DNA of 64,000 nucleotides from Acidobacteriota bacterium (GCA_016929335.1 JAFGIY010000003.1:1-64000); one strand, 5' to 3'; positions 33,133-42,239 are shown, counted from the first letter of the stretch. Numbers and translations: made by a program. The notes: generated from the sequence alone by a model not told the origin.

Positions 33133-34245
33133 ATGGCACGAAAAGGGGATGGAATTTATTTGAGGGGCTCAACCTGGTGGCTTGATGCCTACATCAGCGG
33201 CAAGCGTTACCAGATGCCTCTTGGAAAGAATATCAAGCGGGCTGTGGCTCTTGATCTGGCGTCGATCAAGCGAAGCGCAATCCTAAAGGGCGAAGCCGGC
33301 ATCGGGCGGAAGAAAAAGGATATCGTATTTGAAAAGGCGAAAGAAGAATTCCTGGACGTGGTAAAGGTTAATAACCGGCCGCACACGCTCCGCGGGTATC
33401 AGCAGCACCTTGCTGAGCTGGAAAAGACCTTCGGGAAGGAAAGGAAGCTGAGCGAGATATCTCCCTTCCTGATCGAAAAGCATCGATCGCGCCGGATCTC
33501 CGAAGAGGCCCCCGTTGGATTCAACCGCGAGCTGGGCACACTCCGAACCATGTTTAACTGGTGCATCGATAAGGGCAAATACGAGGGCTCGAATCCCACC
33601 CGGAAGGTGAAGAAAATCAAAGAATCAAGAGGAAATGAGCGCTTCCTTGAACCGGAGGAAGAAACCGGACTTCTTGAGGCATCCGGAGAACCACTCCGGA
33701 CCATGCTCATGTGCGGCATCTATGCCGGGCTCCGGATCCCTTCCGAGGTTCTATCTCTAAAGAAGACCAGCGTCGATATTAAGCACGGATTCTTGACGGT
33801 TGAGGGCGCCTTTGCCAAGAACGGCAAAACCGAGACAATCCCGTTAAATCCTATTTTAAAGAATGCCTTGGCGAAGATCCTGGCAAAACCGAATAACAGC
33901 GAATACGTTTTCGTGAGAGCCAACGGCCAGCCCTACAAAAGCATTCAAAATATCTTCCGGAAGGCTGCAGAAAAGGCTGGGCTTACGAACATTTCCCCTC
34001 ACGCCATGAGACACACTTTTGCATCACGCCTGGGTGAAATGGGATGCGATATCCGGACCATTCAGGAGCTTGGCAGATGGGCCGATATCCGCATGGTTCA
34101 GCGTTATGACAACGTGAGTGAACGAAGAAAGAAAGAAGCGGTTGCTGCCCTTTCCGGGAATTTCCCTACAAAATTCCCTAATGTCTCAGAGCAAAATCAA
34201 AAATCCTACCTAAATCCCGTTGCTGTAAATGATTGTAAAAGTTAA
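33133..34245 (+). CDS. int: Tyrosine recombinase/integrase
   Basis: 370 aa. An N-terminal arm-binding region and SAM-like core-binding domain (about 63-160) precede the catalytic domain. Catalytic residues are visible: R201 in YAGLRIPSE, K in AFAKNGKTE, H290 and R293 in PHAMRHTF, W316 in LGRWAD, and Y325 in QRYDN. It recombines attP with the tRNA-Glu attB. The start follows GGAGGAAATC. Two TTCCCTA boxes lie within its 3' coding end, close to attR. The gene is intact. Confidence 0.95.
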   Translation: MARKGDGIYLRGSTWWLDAYISGKRYQMPLGKNIKRAVALDLASIKRSAILKGEAGIGRKKKDIVFEKAKEEFLDVVKVNNRPHTLRGYQQHLAELEKTFGKERKLSEISPFLIEKHRSRRISEEAPVGFNRELGTLRTMFNWCIDKGKYEGSNPTRKVKKIKESRGNERFLEPEEETGLLEASGEPLRTMLMCGIYAGLRIPSEVLSLKKTSVDIKHGFLTVEGAFAKNGKTETIPLNPILKNALAKILAKPNNSEYVFVRANGQPYKSIQNIFRKAAEKAGLTNISPHAMRHTFASRLGEMGCDIRTIQELGRWADIRMVQRYDNVSERRKKEAVAALSGNFPTKFPNVSEQNQKSYLNPVAVNDCKS

Positions 34246-34257
34246 TGATGGGATTTG

Positions 34258-34299
34258 GTAGCGCTACAGGGAATCGAACCCTGGTTTGATGGCTGAGAA
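34258..34299 (+). repeat. attR: 42-bp repeat inside tRNA-Glu
   Basis: Identical to 18388-18429. It covers the tRNA-Glu gene from CCA base C74 through the T-arm to the anticodon loop (CTC, plus-strand GAG). Integration therefore rebuilt a complete tRNA gene at this end, as usual for integrases of this class. Confidence 0.93.
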
Positions 34300-34330
34300 C
34301 CACCCGTCCTAGCCCCTAGACGATAGCGCC
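34259..34330 (-). tRNA. tRNA-Glu (anticodon CTC), integration target
   Basis: 72-nt cloverleaf on the minus strand: acceptor GGCGCTA with TAGCGCT (one G-U pair), D-arm ATCGTCTAGGGGCTAGGACG, anticodon loop TTCTCAG giving CTC (Glu), T-arm CAGGGTTCGATTCCCTG. CCA is encoded at 34256-34258. It stays complete after integration. Confidence 0.95.
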
Positions 34331-34453
34331 TCAAGTGAAAGGGATACTACCAAACTGCCCTGCCACCGTCAACTTGGAGCTTCCGAATTGAGGATTCGAA
34401 ATTCGAGGTTCGGCCTTTAGCCCCATTCTTAATTGCGCATTTTGTTGAACAAA

Positions 34454-34483
34454 TTTCGATTCCAGCGCTGAGGCGCGTATAAT
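34454..34483 (+). promoter_or_regulatory. Likely promoter of the ispH-hopanoid cluster
   Basis: A perfect -10 TATAAT (34478-34483) with a poor -35 TTTCGA (34454-34459), 18-bp spacer, about 30 bp before the TTG start of ispH. Transcription would start near 34490. Confidence 0.4.
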
Positions 34484-34513
34484 TGCCCCAAAATAACTGA
34501 AGAGGTTAGACCG

Positions 34514-35497
34514 TTGGAAAATAAAAAGGTTGTCCTGGCATTTCCGCGCGGGTTTTGCGCGGGAGTTGTTCGAGCGATTGATATCGTTAATCTGGCTCTC
34601 GAGGCTTATGGGCAGCCTATCTATGTCCGGCGGGAAATCGTTCATAATAAGTTCGTCGTAAACGAGCTTCGACAGAAGGGCATTATTTTCGTCAATGAAA
34701 TCGACGAAGTGCCGATTGGAAGCCGTGTCATATTCAGCGCACATGGGGTTTCACCCGAAATTTCCGCTGCAGCCAAAGCCCGACATCTGAAAGTAATCGA
34801 CGCGACATGCCCATTGGTGACAAAGGTTCACCGGGAAGCCATCAAGTATGCCAGGATGGGATATACAATTATCCTCATCGGCCATTCGGATCATGACGAA
34901 GTCATAGGAACCCTTGGAGAAGCCCCCGGATCCATCACTGTTCTTGATCCTGAAGAGGATATTGACAAGCTTCACGTGCCGGATCCAACCAAGGTTGTAT
35001 ACCTTACACAGACCACTCTCAGCATGAACGACACACGCAATATTGTCGACAAATTGCGCCTGCGGTTCCCCTTGATAAAATCTCCGGCTTCGGAGGACAT
35101 CTGTTATGCCACCCAGCATCGACAGGGCGCCGTATTGGAGCTTGCCCGGAAAGCCGGCTTGATCCTTGTGGTGGGTTCGGCAAACAGCTCCAATTCCTGC
35201 CGTCTGGTAGAGGTAGCGAAAGGAGCAGGAACAACGGCGCACCTCATAGATGACATTGAGGATATACAGCTGTCCTGGTTGAAAGATGTGCGCATAATCG
35301 GATTAACAGCAGGCGCATCGGCGCCCGAAGGCCTGGTTGAAAGAGTTGTGAGTTACTTAAATGGCTTAGGCTATCCTGATGTTGAAACGACCGGCGGCAT
35401 AGTTGAAAATGTTCAATTTTCGCTCCCTCCTGAACTGGTTCGCGCCACGCAAAATACAAAATCCTCCGGCCGGAAGCTTAAAGGAAAAATTCTTTGA
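34514..35497 (+). CDS. ispH: 4-hydroxy-3-methylbut-2-enyl diphosphate reductase
   Basis: 327 aa from a TTG start, preceded by AGAGGTTAG. The three [4Fe-4S] cysteines are C15 (PRGFCAGVVRAI), C99 (DATCPL) and C197 (EDICYATQ). HGVSP and the NSSNSCRL block hold substrate-binding residues. IspH is the last step of the MEP pathway and makes IPP and DMAPP. Its place at the head of the hopanoid cluster suggests coordinated supply of isoprenoid precursor. Confidence 0.96.
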   Translation: MENKKVVLAFPRGFCAGVVRAIDIVNLALEAYGQPIYVRREIVHNKFVVNELRQKGIIFVNEIDEVPIGSRVIFSAHGVSPEISAAAKARHLKVIDATCPLVTKVHREAIKYARMGYTIILIGHSDHDEVIGTLGEAPGSITVLDPEEDIDKLHVPDPTKVVYLTQTTLSMNDTRNIVDKLRLRFPLIKSPASEDICYATQHRQGAVLELARKAGLILVVGSANSSNSCRLVEVAKGAGTTAHLIDDIEDIQLSWLKDVRIIGLTAGASAPEGLVERVVSYLNGLGYPDVETTGGIVENVQFSLPPELVRATQNTKSSGRKLKGKIL

Positions 35498-35637
35498 AAT
35501 TCCGACGAATATTGGAAATAGAGGTCACTTAGGCTATAGTTGACTGTTTATAACTCAGGGGCAGGGACGATTTTGCCGGGTTGAATCAGTTTGACTGCGG
35601 TAATGGCCGCTGGCTTTTGCGGGATCAAGTGGTATTT

Positions 35638-36678
35638 ATGGCTGAAGAATTTACCTTCGTGACGGGAGCAACCGGCTTTATAGGAAGTCATGTTGTGCGC
35701 CAGCTGCTTCGGAGGGGCGACCGGATAAGAATTCTTGCGCGCAACTCGAGCCGTAAATCGAATATCGAGTCTTTCGGCTGCGAAATTGCCATCGGCGATC
35801 TTAAGGACTTAAATTCACTCCTCCGCTGCGTCCAGGGCTGCCGCTTTGTTTATCATGTGGCAGCCGATTACAGGCTATGGGCAAAAAATCCGCAGGACAT
35901 TTACGATAATAATGTGGGCGGAACGCGCAATCTTCTTTCCGCGTGCTGCGAAGCTGCGGTGGAAAAGGTCATTTATACCAGCTCGGTTGGAACGATCGGC
36001 ATGAGGAAGGACGGCCTTCCGGCGGATGAAGACACGCCGGTCAAGCTGGACGATATGATCGGTCACTACAAGCGTTCCAAGTTCATGGCGGAACAGGTTG
36101 CGCGTGAATTCGCTTCATCCGGGCTTCCTGTAACAATCGTCAATCCGACGACTCCCGTGGGCACGGGCGATCTCAAACCGACTCCCACGGGGAAGATTAT
36201 TCTCGAGTCTATAAAAGGCCACATGCCGGGCTACGTGGAAACCGGTCTCAATCTTGTAGGAGTAGAGGATGTAGCACGCGGTCATCTTCTGGCCGAAGCC
36301 AAAGGCCGCATCGGAGAGCGATATATCCTCGGGGGTGAGAACTGGACTCTCGAGGAAATACTCGATGCGCTTATACGCATCCAGGGGAAACATACTCCGC
36401 GATTCCGGATACCGTGGACGCTGGCACTGGTGGCAGGATGCCTGGAAAATTTCCTGATGGGGACCTTGCTGCGTCGCGAGCCGTTCATACCGCTCGAGGG
36501 CGTGCGGATGGCCCGCTATAAGATGTACATCAGCAGCGAGAAGGCAAGACGGGAGCTGGGATATAATCCGGAACCCGTGGAAAAGGCGTTGCGCGAAGCT
36601 GTAGAGTACTTCCGGAATGAGTGGCAGCCGGATTCATTACAGGATCGAGTTTCAAATTTGCGCGCGAACACCATTTGA
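35638..36678 (+). CDS. hpnA: Hopanoid-associated sugar epimerase HpnA
   Basis: About 346 aa from the ATG at MAEEFTFVTG; an upstream TTG would add 19 residues of poor quality. Extended SDR: VTGATGFIGSHVVRQLL, YHVAADYRLWAKNP (a typical HpnA block), TSSVGTIG, and YKRSK with catalytic Tyr and Lys. PTTPVGTGDLKPTPTGKI is also HpnA-like. It is thought to act on the sugar part of hopanoid head groups. Neighbouring hpnD-like and shc support the assignment. Confidence 0.9.
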   Translation: MAEEFTFVTGATGFIGSHVVRQLLRRGDRIRILARNSSRKSNIESFGCEIAIGDLKDLNSLLRCVQGCRFVYHVAADYRLWAKNPQDIYDNNVGGTRNLLSACCEAAVEKVIYTSSVGTIGMRKDGLPADEDTPVKLDDMIGHYKRSKFMAEQVAREFASSGLPVTIVNPTTPVGTGDLKPTPTGKIILESIKGHMPGYVETGLNLVGVEDVARGHLLAEAKGRIGERYILGGENWTLEEILDALIRIQGKHTPRFRIPWTLALVAGCLENFLMGTLLRREPFIPLEGVRMARYKMYISSEKARRELGYNPEPVEKALREAVEYFRNEWQPDSLQDRVSNLRANTI

Positions 36679-36761
36679 TATTTATGGCAGTCGGTATGAA
36701 GGATCAGCAGCAAACCGTTTTTGCAGACAGAGGCAAGCGGAGTTCAATAAACGGCGGGCAA

Positions 36762-37805
36762 ATGCGCGCGGCCGTTTATCGAGGCGCATCTCTTATTTCG
36801 CTGGAGACTGTCCCGGTGCCAAAGATCTCGGAAGGGGAGATCCTGGTCCGGGTGCATGCCTGCGGCGTATGCGGCACGGATCTCAAAAAAATCGAGTACG
36901 GCCTTGTCCCTCCTCCCCGGATCTTCGGACATGAATTCGCCGGTACTGTTGTTGAAACGGGATCCCGTGTGACACGCTTCCGGGTGGGAGACCGGGTGGC
37001 GGTACACCACCACATCCCATGCCGGAAATGCTTCTATTGCCGGAAGAAACTATTCTCTCAATGCGAGTTTTACAGGCGCACCGGTACGACCGCGGGATTT
37101 GAGCCCGCAGGCGGCGGATTCGCTGAGTATGTCCGGGTAATGGATTGGATTGTGGAAGAGGGAACCATTCTAGTCCCGGAGGATATAAGTTTCGAGGAGG
37201 CAAGTTTCCTCGAACCCCTCAATACTTGTCTGAAAGCTCTGGAAACGGCCGAACTTGAATCCGGAGAAGTTGTTGTGGTCTACGGACAGGGACCGGTCGG
37301 GCTTCTTATGATGCAGTCTGCCCGGCGCGAAGGGAACCGGGTTGTAGGACTTGATTTCATCGAGAAGCGTCTGGAAATTTCGCGGGAACTGGGCGCTGAG
37401 GCTGCTCTGAATCCGGAAAAAGACAACGTCATCGAAGCGGTGGCCGGAATGACGGAAGGACGGGGAGCAGACCTGGCAATCGTCGCGGCGGCAAGCCCCC
37501 GCGCCATCGAGGACGCCCAGGGCATCGTTCGAAGGGGCGGTCGCGTTCTGCTGTTTGCACAGACGGTAGCCGGCGAAATGATTCCGGTTGATGCATCCCG
37601 TATTTGCGTCGAGGAAAAGAAGCTCATCGGCAGCTATAGCGCATCGATAGAGCTTCAAGAGAAAGCCGCTCAAATGATTTTCAAACGAGAAATAAATGTG
37701 GCCAGACTCATCAGCCACCGATTCGCACTGGAACTGCTCCCGGAAGGGATTCACCTGGCGTCTCATCCCTCTGAGCATTCGCTAAAGGTCGTGATACAGC
37801 CATGA
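36762..37805 (+). CDS. Zinc-dependent medium-chain alcohol/polyol dehydrogenase
   Basis: About 347 aa from MRAAVYRGAS; earlier in-frame ATGs would overlap hpnA and add unlike sequence. HACGVCGTDLKKIEYG holds the catalytic zinc Cys, GHEFAGTVVETG the zinc His-Glu, and CRKCFYCRKKLFSQC the structural zinc cysteines. YGQGPVGLLMMQSA is the NAD(P)-binding motif. Sorbitol/threonine-dehydrogenase-like enzymes oxidise polyols. In this cluster it may act on a hopanoid side chain, which is inference. It overlaps the next gene by ATGA. Confidence 0.88.
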   Translation: MRAAVYRGASLISLETVPVPKISEGEILVRVHACGVCGTDLKKIEYGLVPPPRIFGHEFAGTVVETGSRVTRFRVGDRVAVHHHIPCRKCFYCRKKLFSQCEFYRRTGTTAGFEPAGGGFAEYVRVMDWIVEEGTILVPEDISFEEASFLEPLNTCLKALETAELESGEVVVVYGQGPVGLLMMQSARREGNRVVGLDFIEKRLEISRELGAEAALNPEKDNVIEAVAGMTEGRGADLAIVAAASPRAIEDAQGIVRRGGRVLLFAQTVAGEMIPVDASRICVEEKKLIGSYSASIELQEKAAQMIFKREINVARLISHRFALELLPEGIHLASHPSEHSLKVVIQP

Positions 37806-38863
37806 GAGAATTGATGAAGGTTACCAGAGAGAAGATGACCGCGGCCGTTCTATACGGGAAGCGGGATGTGCGCATTGAGCAGATCCCGGTCCCGCGAGTA
37901 GAAGCCGGCGAGGTCTTGGTACGGATCAAGGCTGCGTTGACGTGCGGAACGGACCTGAAGGTGTATCGTCAGGGCTTTCACGCACGCATGATCGTCCCTC
38001 CCGCGGTGTTCGGACACGAACTCGCCGGAGTTGTGGAGGAAGTCGGAGAAGGCGTGGAGAGTTTCGCTCCCGGAATGCGCGTGGTTGCCGCAAACTCGGG
38101 ACCGTGCAATAAATGCTTCTTCTGCGAACGGCATCTGGCAAACCTGTGTGAGAATCTCCAGTTCATCAACGGCGCTTATGCTGAGTTCATCAAGATTCCC
38201 GAATCGATTGTCCGCCAAAACCTCCTGATTCTTCCGGACAGTGTCGGATTCCACGAAGCCGCTCTTGTTGAACCTCTCGCCTGCGTCCTCCGCGCCGTCG
38301 AAAAGACCGGGATCGAGGAAGGCGATACCGTCGTCGTAATCGGGATGGGTCCCATAGGGCTGATGTTTGTGCAGATTCTCAAATCGCTGGGAGTCCGGGT
38401 TGTGGCTTTGGGCAACCGCAGTTCGCAGCTTACGGTGGCAAAAATCATGGGCGCGGATCACGTTGTGGACTCCACCCACTCCAACGTGGTTGAACAGGTG
38501 AGGAAGGTGACCAGTGGAAGACGCGGCGCCGATGTGGTCATCGAAGCAGTGGGATTAAAGGAAACCTGGCAGCAAGCCTTGGGCATGGTGCGTCGCGGCG
38601 GCACGATCAACCTTTTCGGCGGCTGCCCTTCGGGCACGCATATCCCGCTGGACAGCACTCTGATTCACTATTCGGAAATCACGATTAAGGCCAACTTCCA
38701 TCACACTCCGCGCCATATACGGGAAGCGCTGGACGCCATCCATCGGGGAAGAATCAAAGCTCAAAGCCTCATTACGGGTGAGGAACGCCTTGCAGCCTTG
38801 GGCGGCGTTCTGGAACGGCTATTGAATCGGAACGGCGATCTTAAAATAGCCATCATCCCTTGA
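37802..38863 (+). CDS. Zinc-dependent medium-chain alcohol/polyol dehydrogenase (second)
   Basis: 353 aa; an inner start at MTAAVLYGK (37835) is equally possible. LTCGTDLKVYRQG, GHELAGVVEEVG and CNKCFFCERHLANLC give the zinc ligands; IGMGPIGLMFVQIL is the NAD(P) site. It is clearly related to its upstream neighbour but much diverged, so this is an old duplication. The pair lies between hpnA and the squalene-type synthase, with tight spacing, so both probably belong to the hopanoid operon. Confidence 0.88.
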   Translation: MRELMKVTREKMTAAVLYGKRDVRIEQIPVPRVEAGEVLVRIKAALTCGTDLKVYRQGFHARMIVPPAVFGHELAGVVEEVGEGVESFAPGMRVVAANSGPCNKCFFCERHLANLCENLQFINGAYAEFIKIPESIVRQNLLILPDSVGFHEAALVEPLACVLRAVEKTGIEEGDTVVVIGMGPIGLMFVQILKSLGVRVVALGNRSSQLTVAKIMGADHVVDSTHSNVVEQVRKVTSGRRGADVVIEAVGLKETWQQALGMVRRGGTINLFGGCPSGTHIPLDSTLIHYSEITIKANFHHTPRHIREALDAIHRGRIKAQSLITGEERLAALGGVLERLLNRNGDLKIAIIP

Positions 38864-38904
38864 AGCCGTTTTGAGATATTCCCCCTCAATCCCCGGAGAG
38901 GTGC

Positions 38905-39795
38905 ATGGGACCGGAACTGCTCGCATCCTATAAATCCGCCGAATCCATAGCTCGCAGTCGCAGCAATTTTTACTATTCGTTTGTCGTTCTGCCCTCGGAA
39001 AAACGGCGGGCGTTCTGCGCGGCTTATGCCTTCATGCGTTGCTGCGATGATATTTCGGACGGGAAGGCCGATCCGGAAGCCAAACGCCTCATGCTGAAGG
39101 ACTGGCGCTCTCAGTTGGAAGCGGTTTACGCAGGCAAGCTGCGGAACCATCCGATCCTCCCCGCTTTCCATGATACGGTGACCCGGTTTTCGATTCCTGC
39201 GCAATACTTCCACTGGATCCTCGACGGAGCGGAAATGGATTTGGTCATCGACCGATACGAGACGTTTGAGGATCTCTACAAATACTGCTTTAACGTCGCT
39301 TCTGCGGTGGGGCTGGTCTGTCTTCACATTTTCGGCTTTTCGGATGAACGCGCCAAAAAGTATGCCGAGCAATGCGGCGTCGCACTTCAATTAACGAATA
39401 TTTTGAGGGACGTGAAGGAAGATGCCGAGAGCGGACGCGTATACCTGCCGGTGGAGGATCTCAGAAAATTCAATTATACGGCGGATGAGCTTCGAAGGTG
39501 CGTCGCCGATGAACGATTCCGGAGACTCATGAAATTTGAAGCCGAACGGGCGCGGGGATATTATGCAGCGGCGCGCGAGCTTTTCCCGCTGATAGAGGCT
39601 TCCAGCCGTCCGGCCTTGTGGGCGATGATAAAAATCTATGAGCGCATACTCGACAGGATCGTTGAACAGCAGTATGACGTATTTCGCAATCCGGTACGCC
39701 TGGCCGGCACCGAAAAGCTATCCATTGCTCTGAAAGCGCTCGCCATGCGCTTTGTCGGCAAGCCTGGATTCAGGACACAGGCAACAACTTCCTAA
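38905..39795 (+). CDS. hpnD: Squalene/phytoene synthase family (HpnD-like)
   Basis: 296 aa. First aspartate motif CCDDISD (D48, D49, D52) and second motif LTNILRDVKED. AYAFMRCCDDISDGKADPE and GRVYLPVEDLRKF are typical of the HpnD/HpnC branch. HpnD joins two farnesyl diphosphates to presqualene diphosphate; HpnC and HpnE then give squalene. Only one synthase is present and no HpnE here, so the remaining steps must be encoded elsewhere or this enzyme does more. Not separable from HpnC with full certainty. Confidence 0.88.
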   Translation: MGPELLASYKSAESIARSRSNFYYSFVVLPSEKRRAFCAAYAFMRCCDDISDGKADPEAKRLMLKDWRSQLEAVYAGKLRNHPILPAFHDTVTRFSIPAQYFHWILDGAEMDLVIDRYETFEDLYKYCFNVASAVGLVCLHIFGFSDERAKKYAEQCGVALQLTNILRDVKEDAESGRVYLPVEDLRKFNYTADELRRCVADERFRRLMKFEAERARGYYAAARELFPLIEASSRPALWAMIKIYERILDRIVEQQYDVFRNPVRLAGTEKLSIALKALAMRFVGKPGFRTQATTS

Positions 39796-39811
39796 AAGGT
39801 GACATTTGATC

Positions 39812-41824
39812 ATGACGATTGAAAACAAGTCCGGCGGTCCATTCAACCAAAATCCCCTTCTCGCGAATCCGGCATCCCCTCTTCTGAACCCGACTTCTCG
39901 AACAGAGGACAGCACCGGGCAGAAAGTGCGCGCAGCCTTGTCGCGGGCTACGGAAAACCTGATCTCCATGCAGGATTCGTCGGGATTCTGGTGCGGGGAG
40001 CTCGAAGGAGACTCGATCCTTCAAAGCGAATACATCCTGCTGAAATTCATCATCGAGCAGGAAAGCGACTCCCGCCTTCCCAAAATCGCCAATTATCTGC
40101 GAATGCAGCAGCGGGCGTCGGACGGAGCATGGATCCAATACCCGGGAGGCAGGCCCGACTTGAGTGCGACGGTCAAAGCGTACTTTGCGCTGAAACTATT
40201 GGGCGACGATATCGATGCCACGCACATGAAAAAAGCTCGCGAATTAATTCTCTCTCTAGGCGGAGCCGAACGATGCAACACCTATTCCAAATTTTATCTG
40301 GCAGCCCTCGGCCAGATGCACTACGATTCGGTGCCGATCATTCCGCCCGAACTGGTCCTCCTGCCAAAATGGTTCTACTTTCACCTGGATAAGGTGTCTG
40401 CATGGTCTCGAACCATGATCATGCCGCTGGCCGTCGTTTCAAGCTATCGGCCGGTCCGCCAGTTGCCTGCGCCGAGAAGCATTATGGAGCTTTACGCGAG
40501 CCATGATTATGTGCATCGCCCTTTCGTTGAATTCGAAAAGCAGCTTATTAGCTGGAAAAATCTGTTTCTCGCCGTCGACAAGGGACTCAAACTCCTGGAA
40601 AAAACCAAACTCAACCCGCTGCGGCGCAGCGCTCTTCAGCGGATAGAAGAGTGGATTCTCAAGCGCGCCGACGGCCAGCGCTCGGACGGGCTGGGCGCGA
40701 TTTTTCCTCCGATGGTCTACATCATCATCGCCCTGCGCTGTCTGGGATACTCCATGGAGCATCCACGGGTTAAGGAAGCCGTGCTCCAGCTTGACCGCCT
40801 CATGATTGAGGACGGGGACACCATCCGCCTGCAGCCGTGCTTCTCACCGATATGGGACACGGGCATTGCCGCTTATGCTCTCTGCGAAGCAGGATTCAAC
40901 CAGGAACACGCGTCGATGCGCCAGGCGGTAAACTGGCTGCTTGAGAAAGAATGCCGCCGTTTCGGAGATTGGAAGGCTAATATTCAACAAAAAGTCGAAC
41001 CTTCGGGATGGTATTTCGAATTCAATAATTCCTATTATCCCGATGTGGACGATACCGCCATGGTTACGATGGCATTGATGCGATCCGGTTGCCCGGAAGG
41101 CAAGCCTGCCTCGGATCGCGGGATCAAATGGATTCTTGCAATGCAGAATGAAGACGGAGGCTGGGCGGCATTCGACCGAACGATGAAACGGCCCATACTG
41201 GAGCATATCCCATTCGCAGATCACAATGCGATTCAGGATCCCTCCTGCCCCGATATCACCGGACGAACTCTCGAGTGTTTGGGCCACTACGGCTTTCGCC
41301 CCGATAATCCCGCCGTTCAGAAAGCAGCGCATTTTATCGAATTCGAGCAGGAACCTGAAGGATGCTGGTTCGGCCGCTGGGGAGTAAACTATCTCTACGG
41401 CACCTGGCAGGTCGTCTGCGGCCTTAAAACCGTCGGCGTGGATATGAACCAACCCTGGATTCAAAAGGCAGGCTCATGGCTGCGCAGCATGCAGAAAGGC
41501 GACGGATCTTTCGGCGAATCCGCCGACACGTACGAAGATCCTTCGCTCAAAGGCTCGGGCCCATCCACCGCATCGCAGACCGCATGGGGCACCATGGCGC
41601 TCATGGCTATCTGCGGTCCCAGCGATCCCGACGTAATCAGAGGAATCCAGTGGCTCCTCGATACGCAGCTGCAATCAGGAACGTGGGACGAACCATGGTT
41701 CACCGGCACAGGCTTCCCTCGCGTATTCTATCTCCGCTACCACCTGTATCGGCTTTACTTCCCGATTATGTGTTTTGGACGTTGGCTGAGGGAAAGCAGT
41801 CGGCAGTCGGCAGTCTGCAGTTAG
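39812..41824 (+). CDS. shc: Squalene-hopene cyclase
   Basis: About 670 aa from the ATG with AAAGGTGA at correct distance; a TTG 6 bp earlier is too close to that site. The catalytic acid motif is PDVDDTAM with D411, D413 and D414, and QW repeats are seen (for example QNEDGGWAAFD, MQKGDGSFGES, QLQSGTWDEPW). It cyclises squalene to hopene in the membrane. The natural protein end appears replaced: the last codons (SSRQSAVCS) are translated from the dispersed CAGTCGGCAGT repeat arm, and the stop lies within it. Confidence 0.96.
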   Translation: MTIENKSGGPFNQNPLLANPASPLLNPTSRTEDSTGQKVRAALSRATENLISMQDSSGFWCGELEGDSILQSEYILLKFIIEQESDSRLPKIANYLRMQQRASDGAWIQYPGGRPDLSATVKAYFALKLLGDDIDATHMKKARELILSLGGAERCNTYSKFYLAALGQMHYDSVPIIPPELVLLPKWFYFHLDKVSAWSRTMIMPLAVVSSYRPVRQLPAPRSIMELYASHDYVHRPFVEFEKQLISWKNLFLAVDKGLKLLEKTKLNPLRRSALQRIEEWILKRADGQRSDGLGAIFPPMVYIIIALRCLGYSMEHPRVKEAVLQLDRLMIEDGDTIRLQPCFSPIWDTGIAAYALCEAGFNQEHASMRQAVNWLLEKECRRFGDWKANIQQKVEPSGWYFEFNNSYYPDVDDTAMVTMALMRSGCPEGKPASDRGIKWILAMQNEDGGWAAFDRTMKRPILEHIPFADHNAIQDPSCPDITGRTLECLGHYGFRPDNPAVQKAAHFIEFEQEPEGCWFGRWGVNYLYGTWQVVCGLKTVGVDMNQPWIQKAGSWLRSMQKGDGSFGESADTYEDPSLKGSGPSTASQTAWGTMALMAICGPSDPDVIRGIQWLLDTQLQSGTWDEPWFTGTGFPRVFYLRYHLYRLYFPIMCFGRWLRESSRQSAVCS

Positions 41825-41841
41825 TGAGTCGTTAGTGAGTT
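41796..41841. repeat. Left CAGTCGGCAGT arm, spanning the stops of shc and the four-helix gene
   Basis: Reads GCAGTCGGCAGTCGGCAGTC, then TGCAGTTAGTGAGTCGTTAG. It shares a 17-bp core (AGTCGGCAGTCTGCAGT) in inverted orientation with 42240-42282. The shc stop (41822-41824) and the four-helix stop on the other strand (41821-41823) are both inside it. Confidence 0.85.
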
Positions 41842-42183
41842 GGATAGGCCGTTTATTAGTCTACCTACTTCTGCTGCCTTGGCCATGAGAGCTGTGGTCC
41901 TGTCAGGTCTGATGTAACCCAGCGCTTCTGAGAGGAGAATTTGTGTCTCGGCCTCTTTCAACGATCCCAATGCAATTGAAAGGCAGTGGCGGAATATGCT
42001 TGGAGATTTTCTTCCCTCCCCCTCCGCAATGTTCGATGGGATTGAAACGCAGGCCCTCCTGAGCTGGGCCGTAATCCCGTATTTTTCTTCCTGCGGGAAA
42101 CACACTGTCTCAGCATACACAGCCAACGCTAATTCAAACGCTTTCTTCCAGGCAATCAGGTCCCGATAATTCCTCGCCGCCAT
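41821..42183 (-). CDS. Four-helix-bundle protein (23S rRNA intervening-sequence type)
   Basis: 120 aa from the ATG preceded by GAGGAGGCTGCA. NYRDLIAWKKAFELALAVYA, then ITAQLRRACVSIPSNIAEGE and EAETQILLSEALGYI are the conserved blocks of the S23/IVP four-helix family. These are small proteins found inside 23S rRNA intervening sequences or scattered singly; their function is unclear. The gene is enclosed by inverted repeat arms and its stop lies within one arm. It is convergent with shc. This looks like a small mobile cassette. Confidence 0.9.
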   Translation of the reverse strand: MAARNYRDLIAWKKAFELALAVYAETVCFPQEEKYGITAQLRRACVSIPSNIAEGEGRKSPSIFRHCLSIALGSLKEAETQILLSEALGYIRPDRTTALMAKAAEVGRLINGLSNSLTTH

Positions 42184-42239
42184 TGCAGCCTCCTCAATCA
42201 TTACTAATTGAGAATCCCTTCTTTTGATCAAAACTTTTT

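Larger units (their letters stand above)
18388..34299 (+). mobile_element. Integrated phage-like element in tRNA-Glu(CTC), 15.9 kb
   Basis: Bounded by 42-bp direct repeats, one inside the intact tRNA-Glu gene, with a tyrosine integrase next to attR. All genes run on the plus strand: unknown gene, regulator, HTH, DUF3820/J protein, primase-helicase, a small protein before terminase, TerL, coiled-coil protein, duplicated-domain protein, two unknowns, Mu gpG-like protein, tape measure, then small genes, nuclease, RHH regulator and integrase. No portal, capsid protease, major capsid, tail tube, holin or lysin gene is recognisable. It may be a deleted prophage, a satellite that uses helper capsids, or a phage with unrecognised head proteins. 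Confidence 0.92.

Noticed and set aside
34331-34744. Minus-strand 137-codon frame over the start of ispH
   Set aside because: It is a shadow of the conserved ispH frame and of the repeat upstream.
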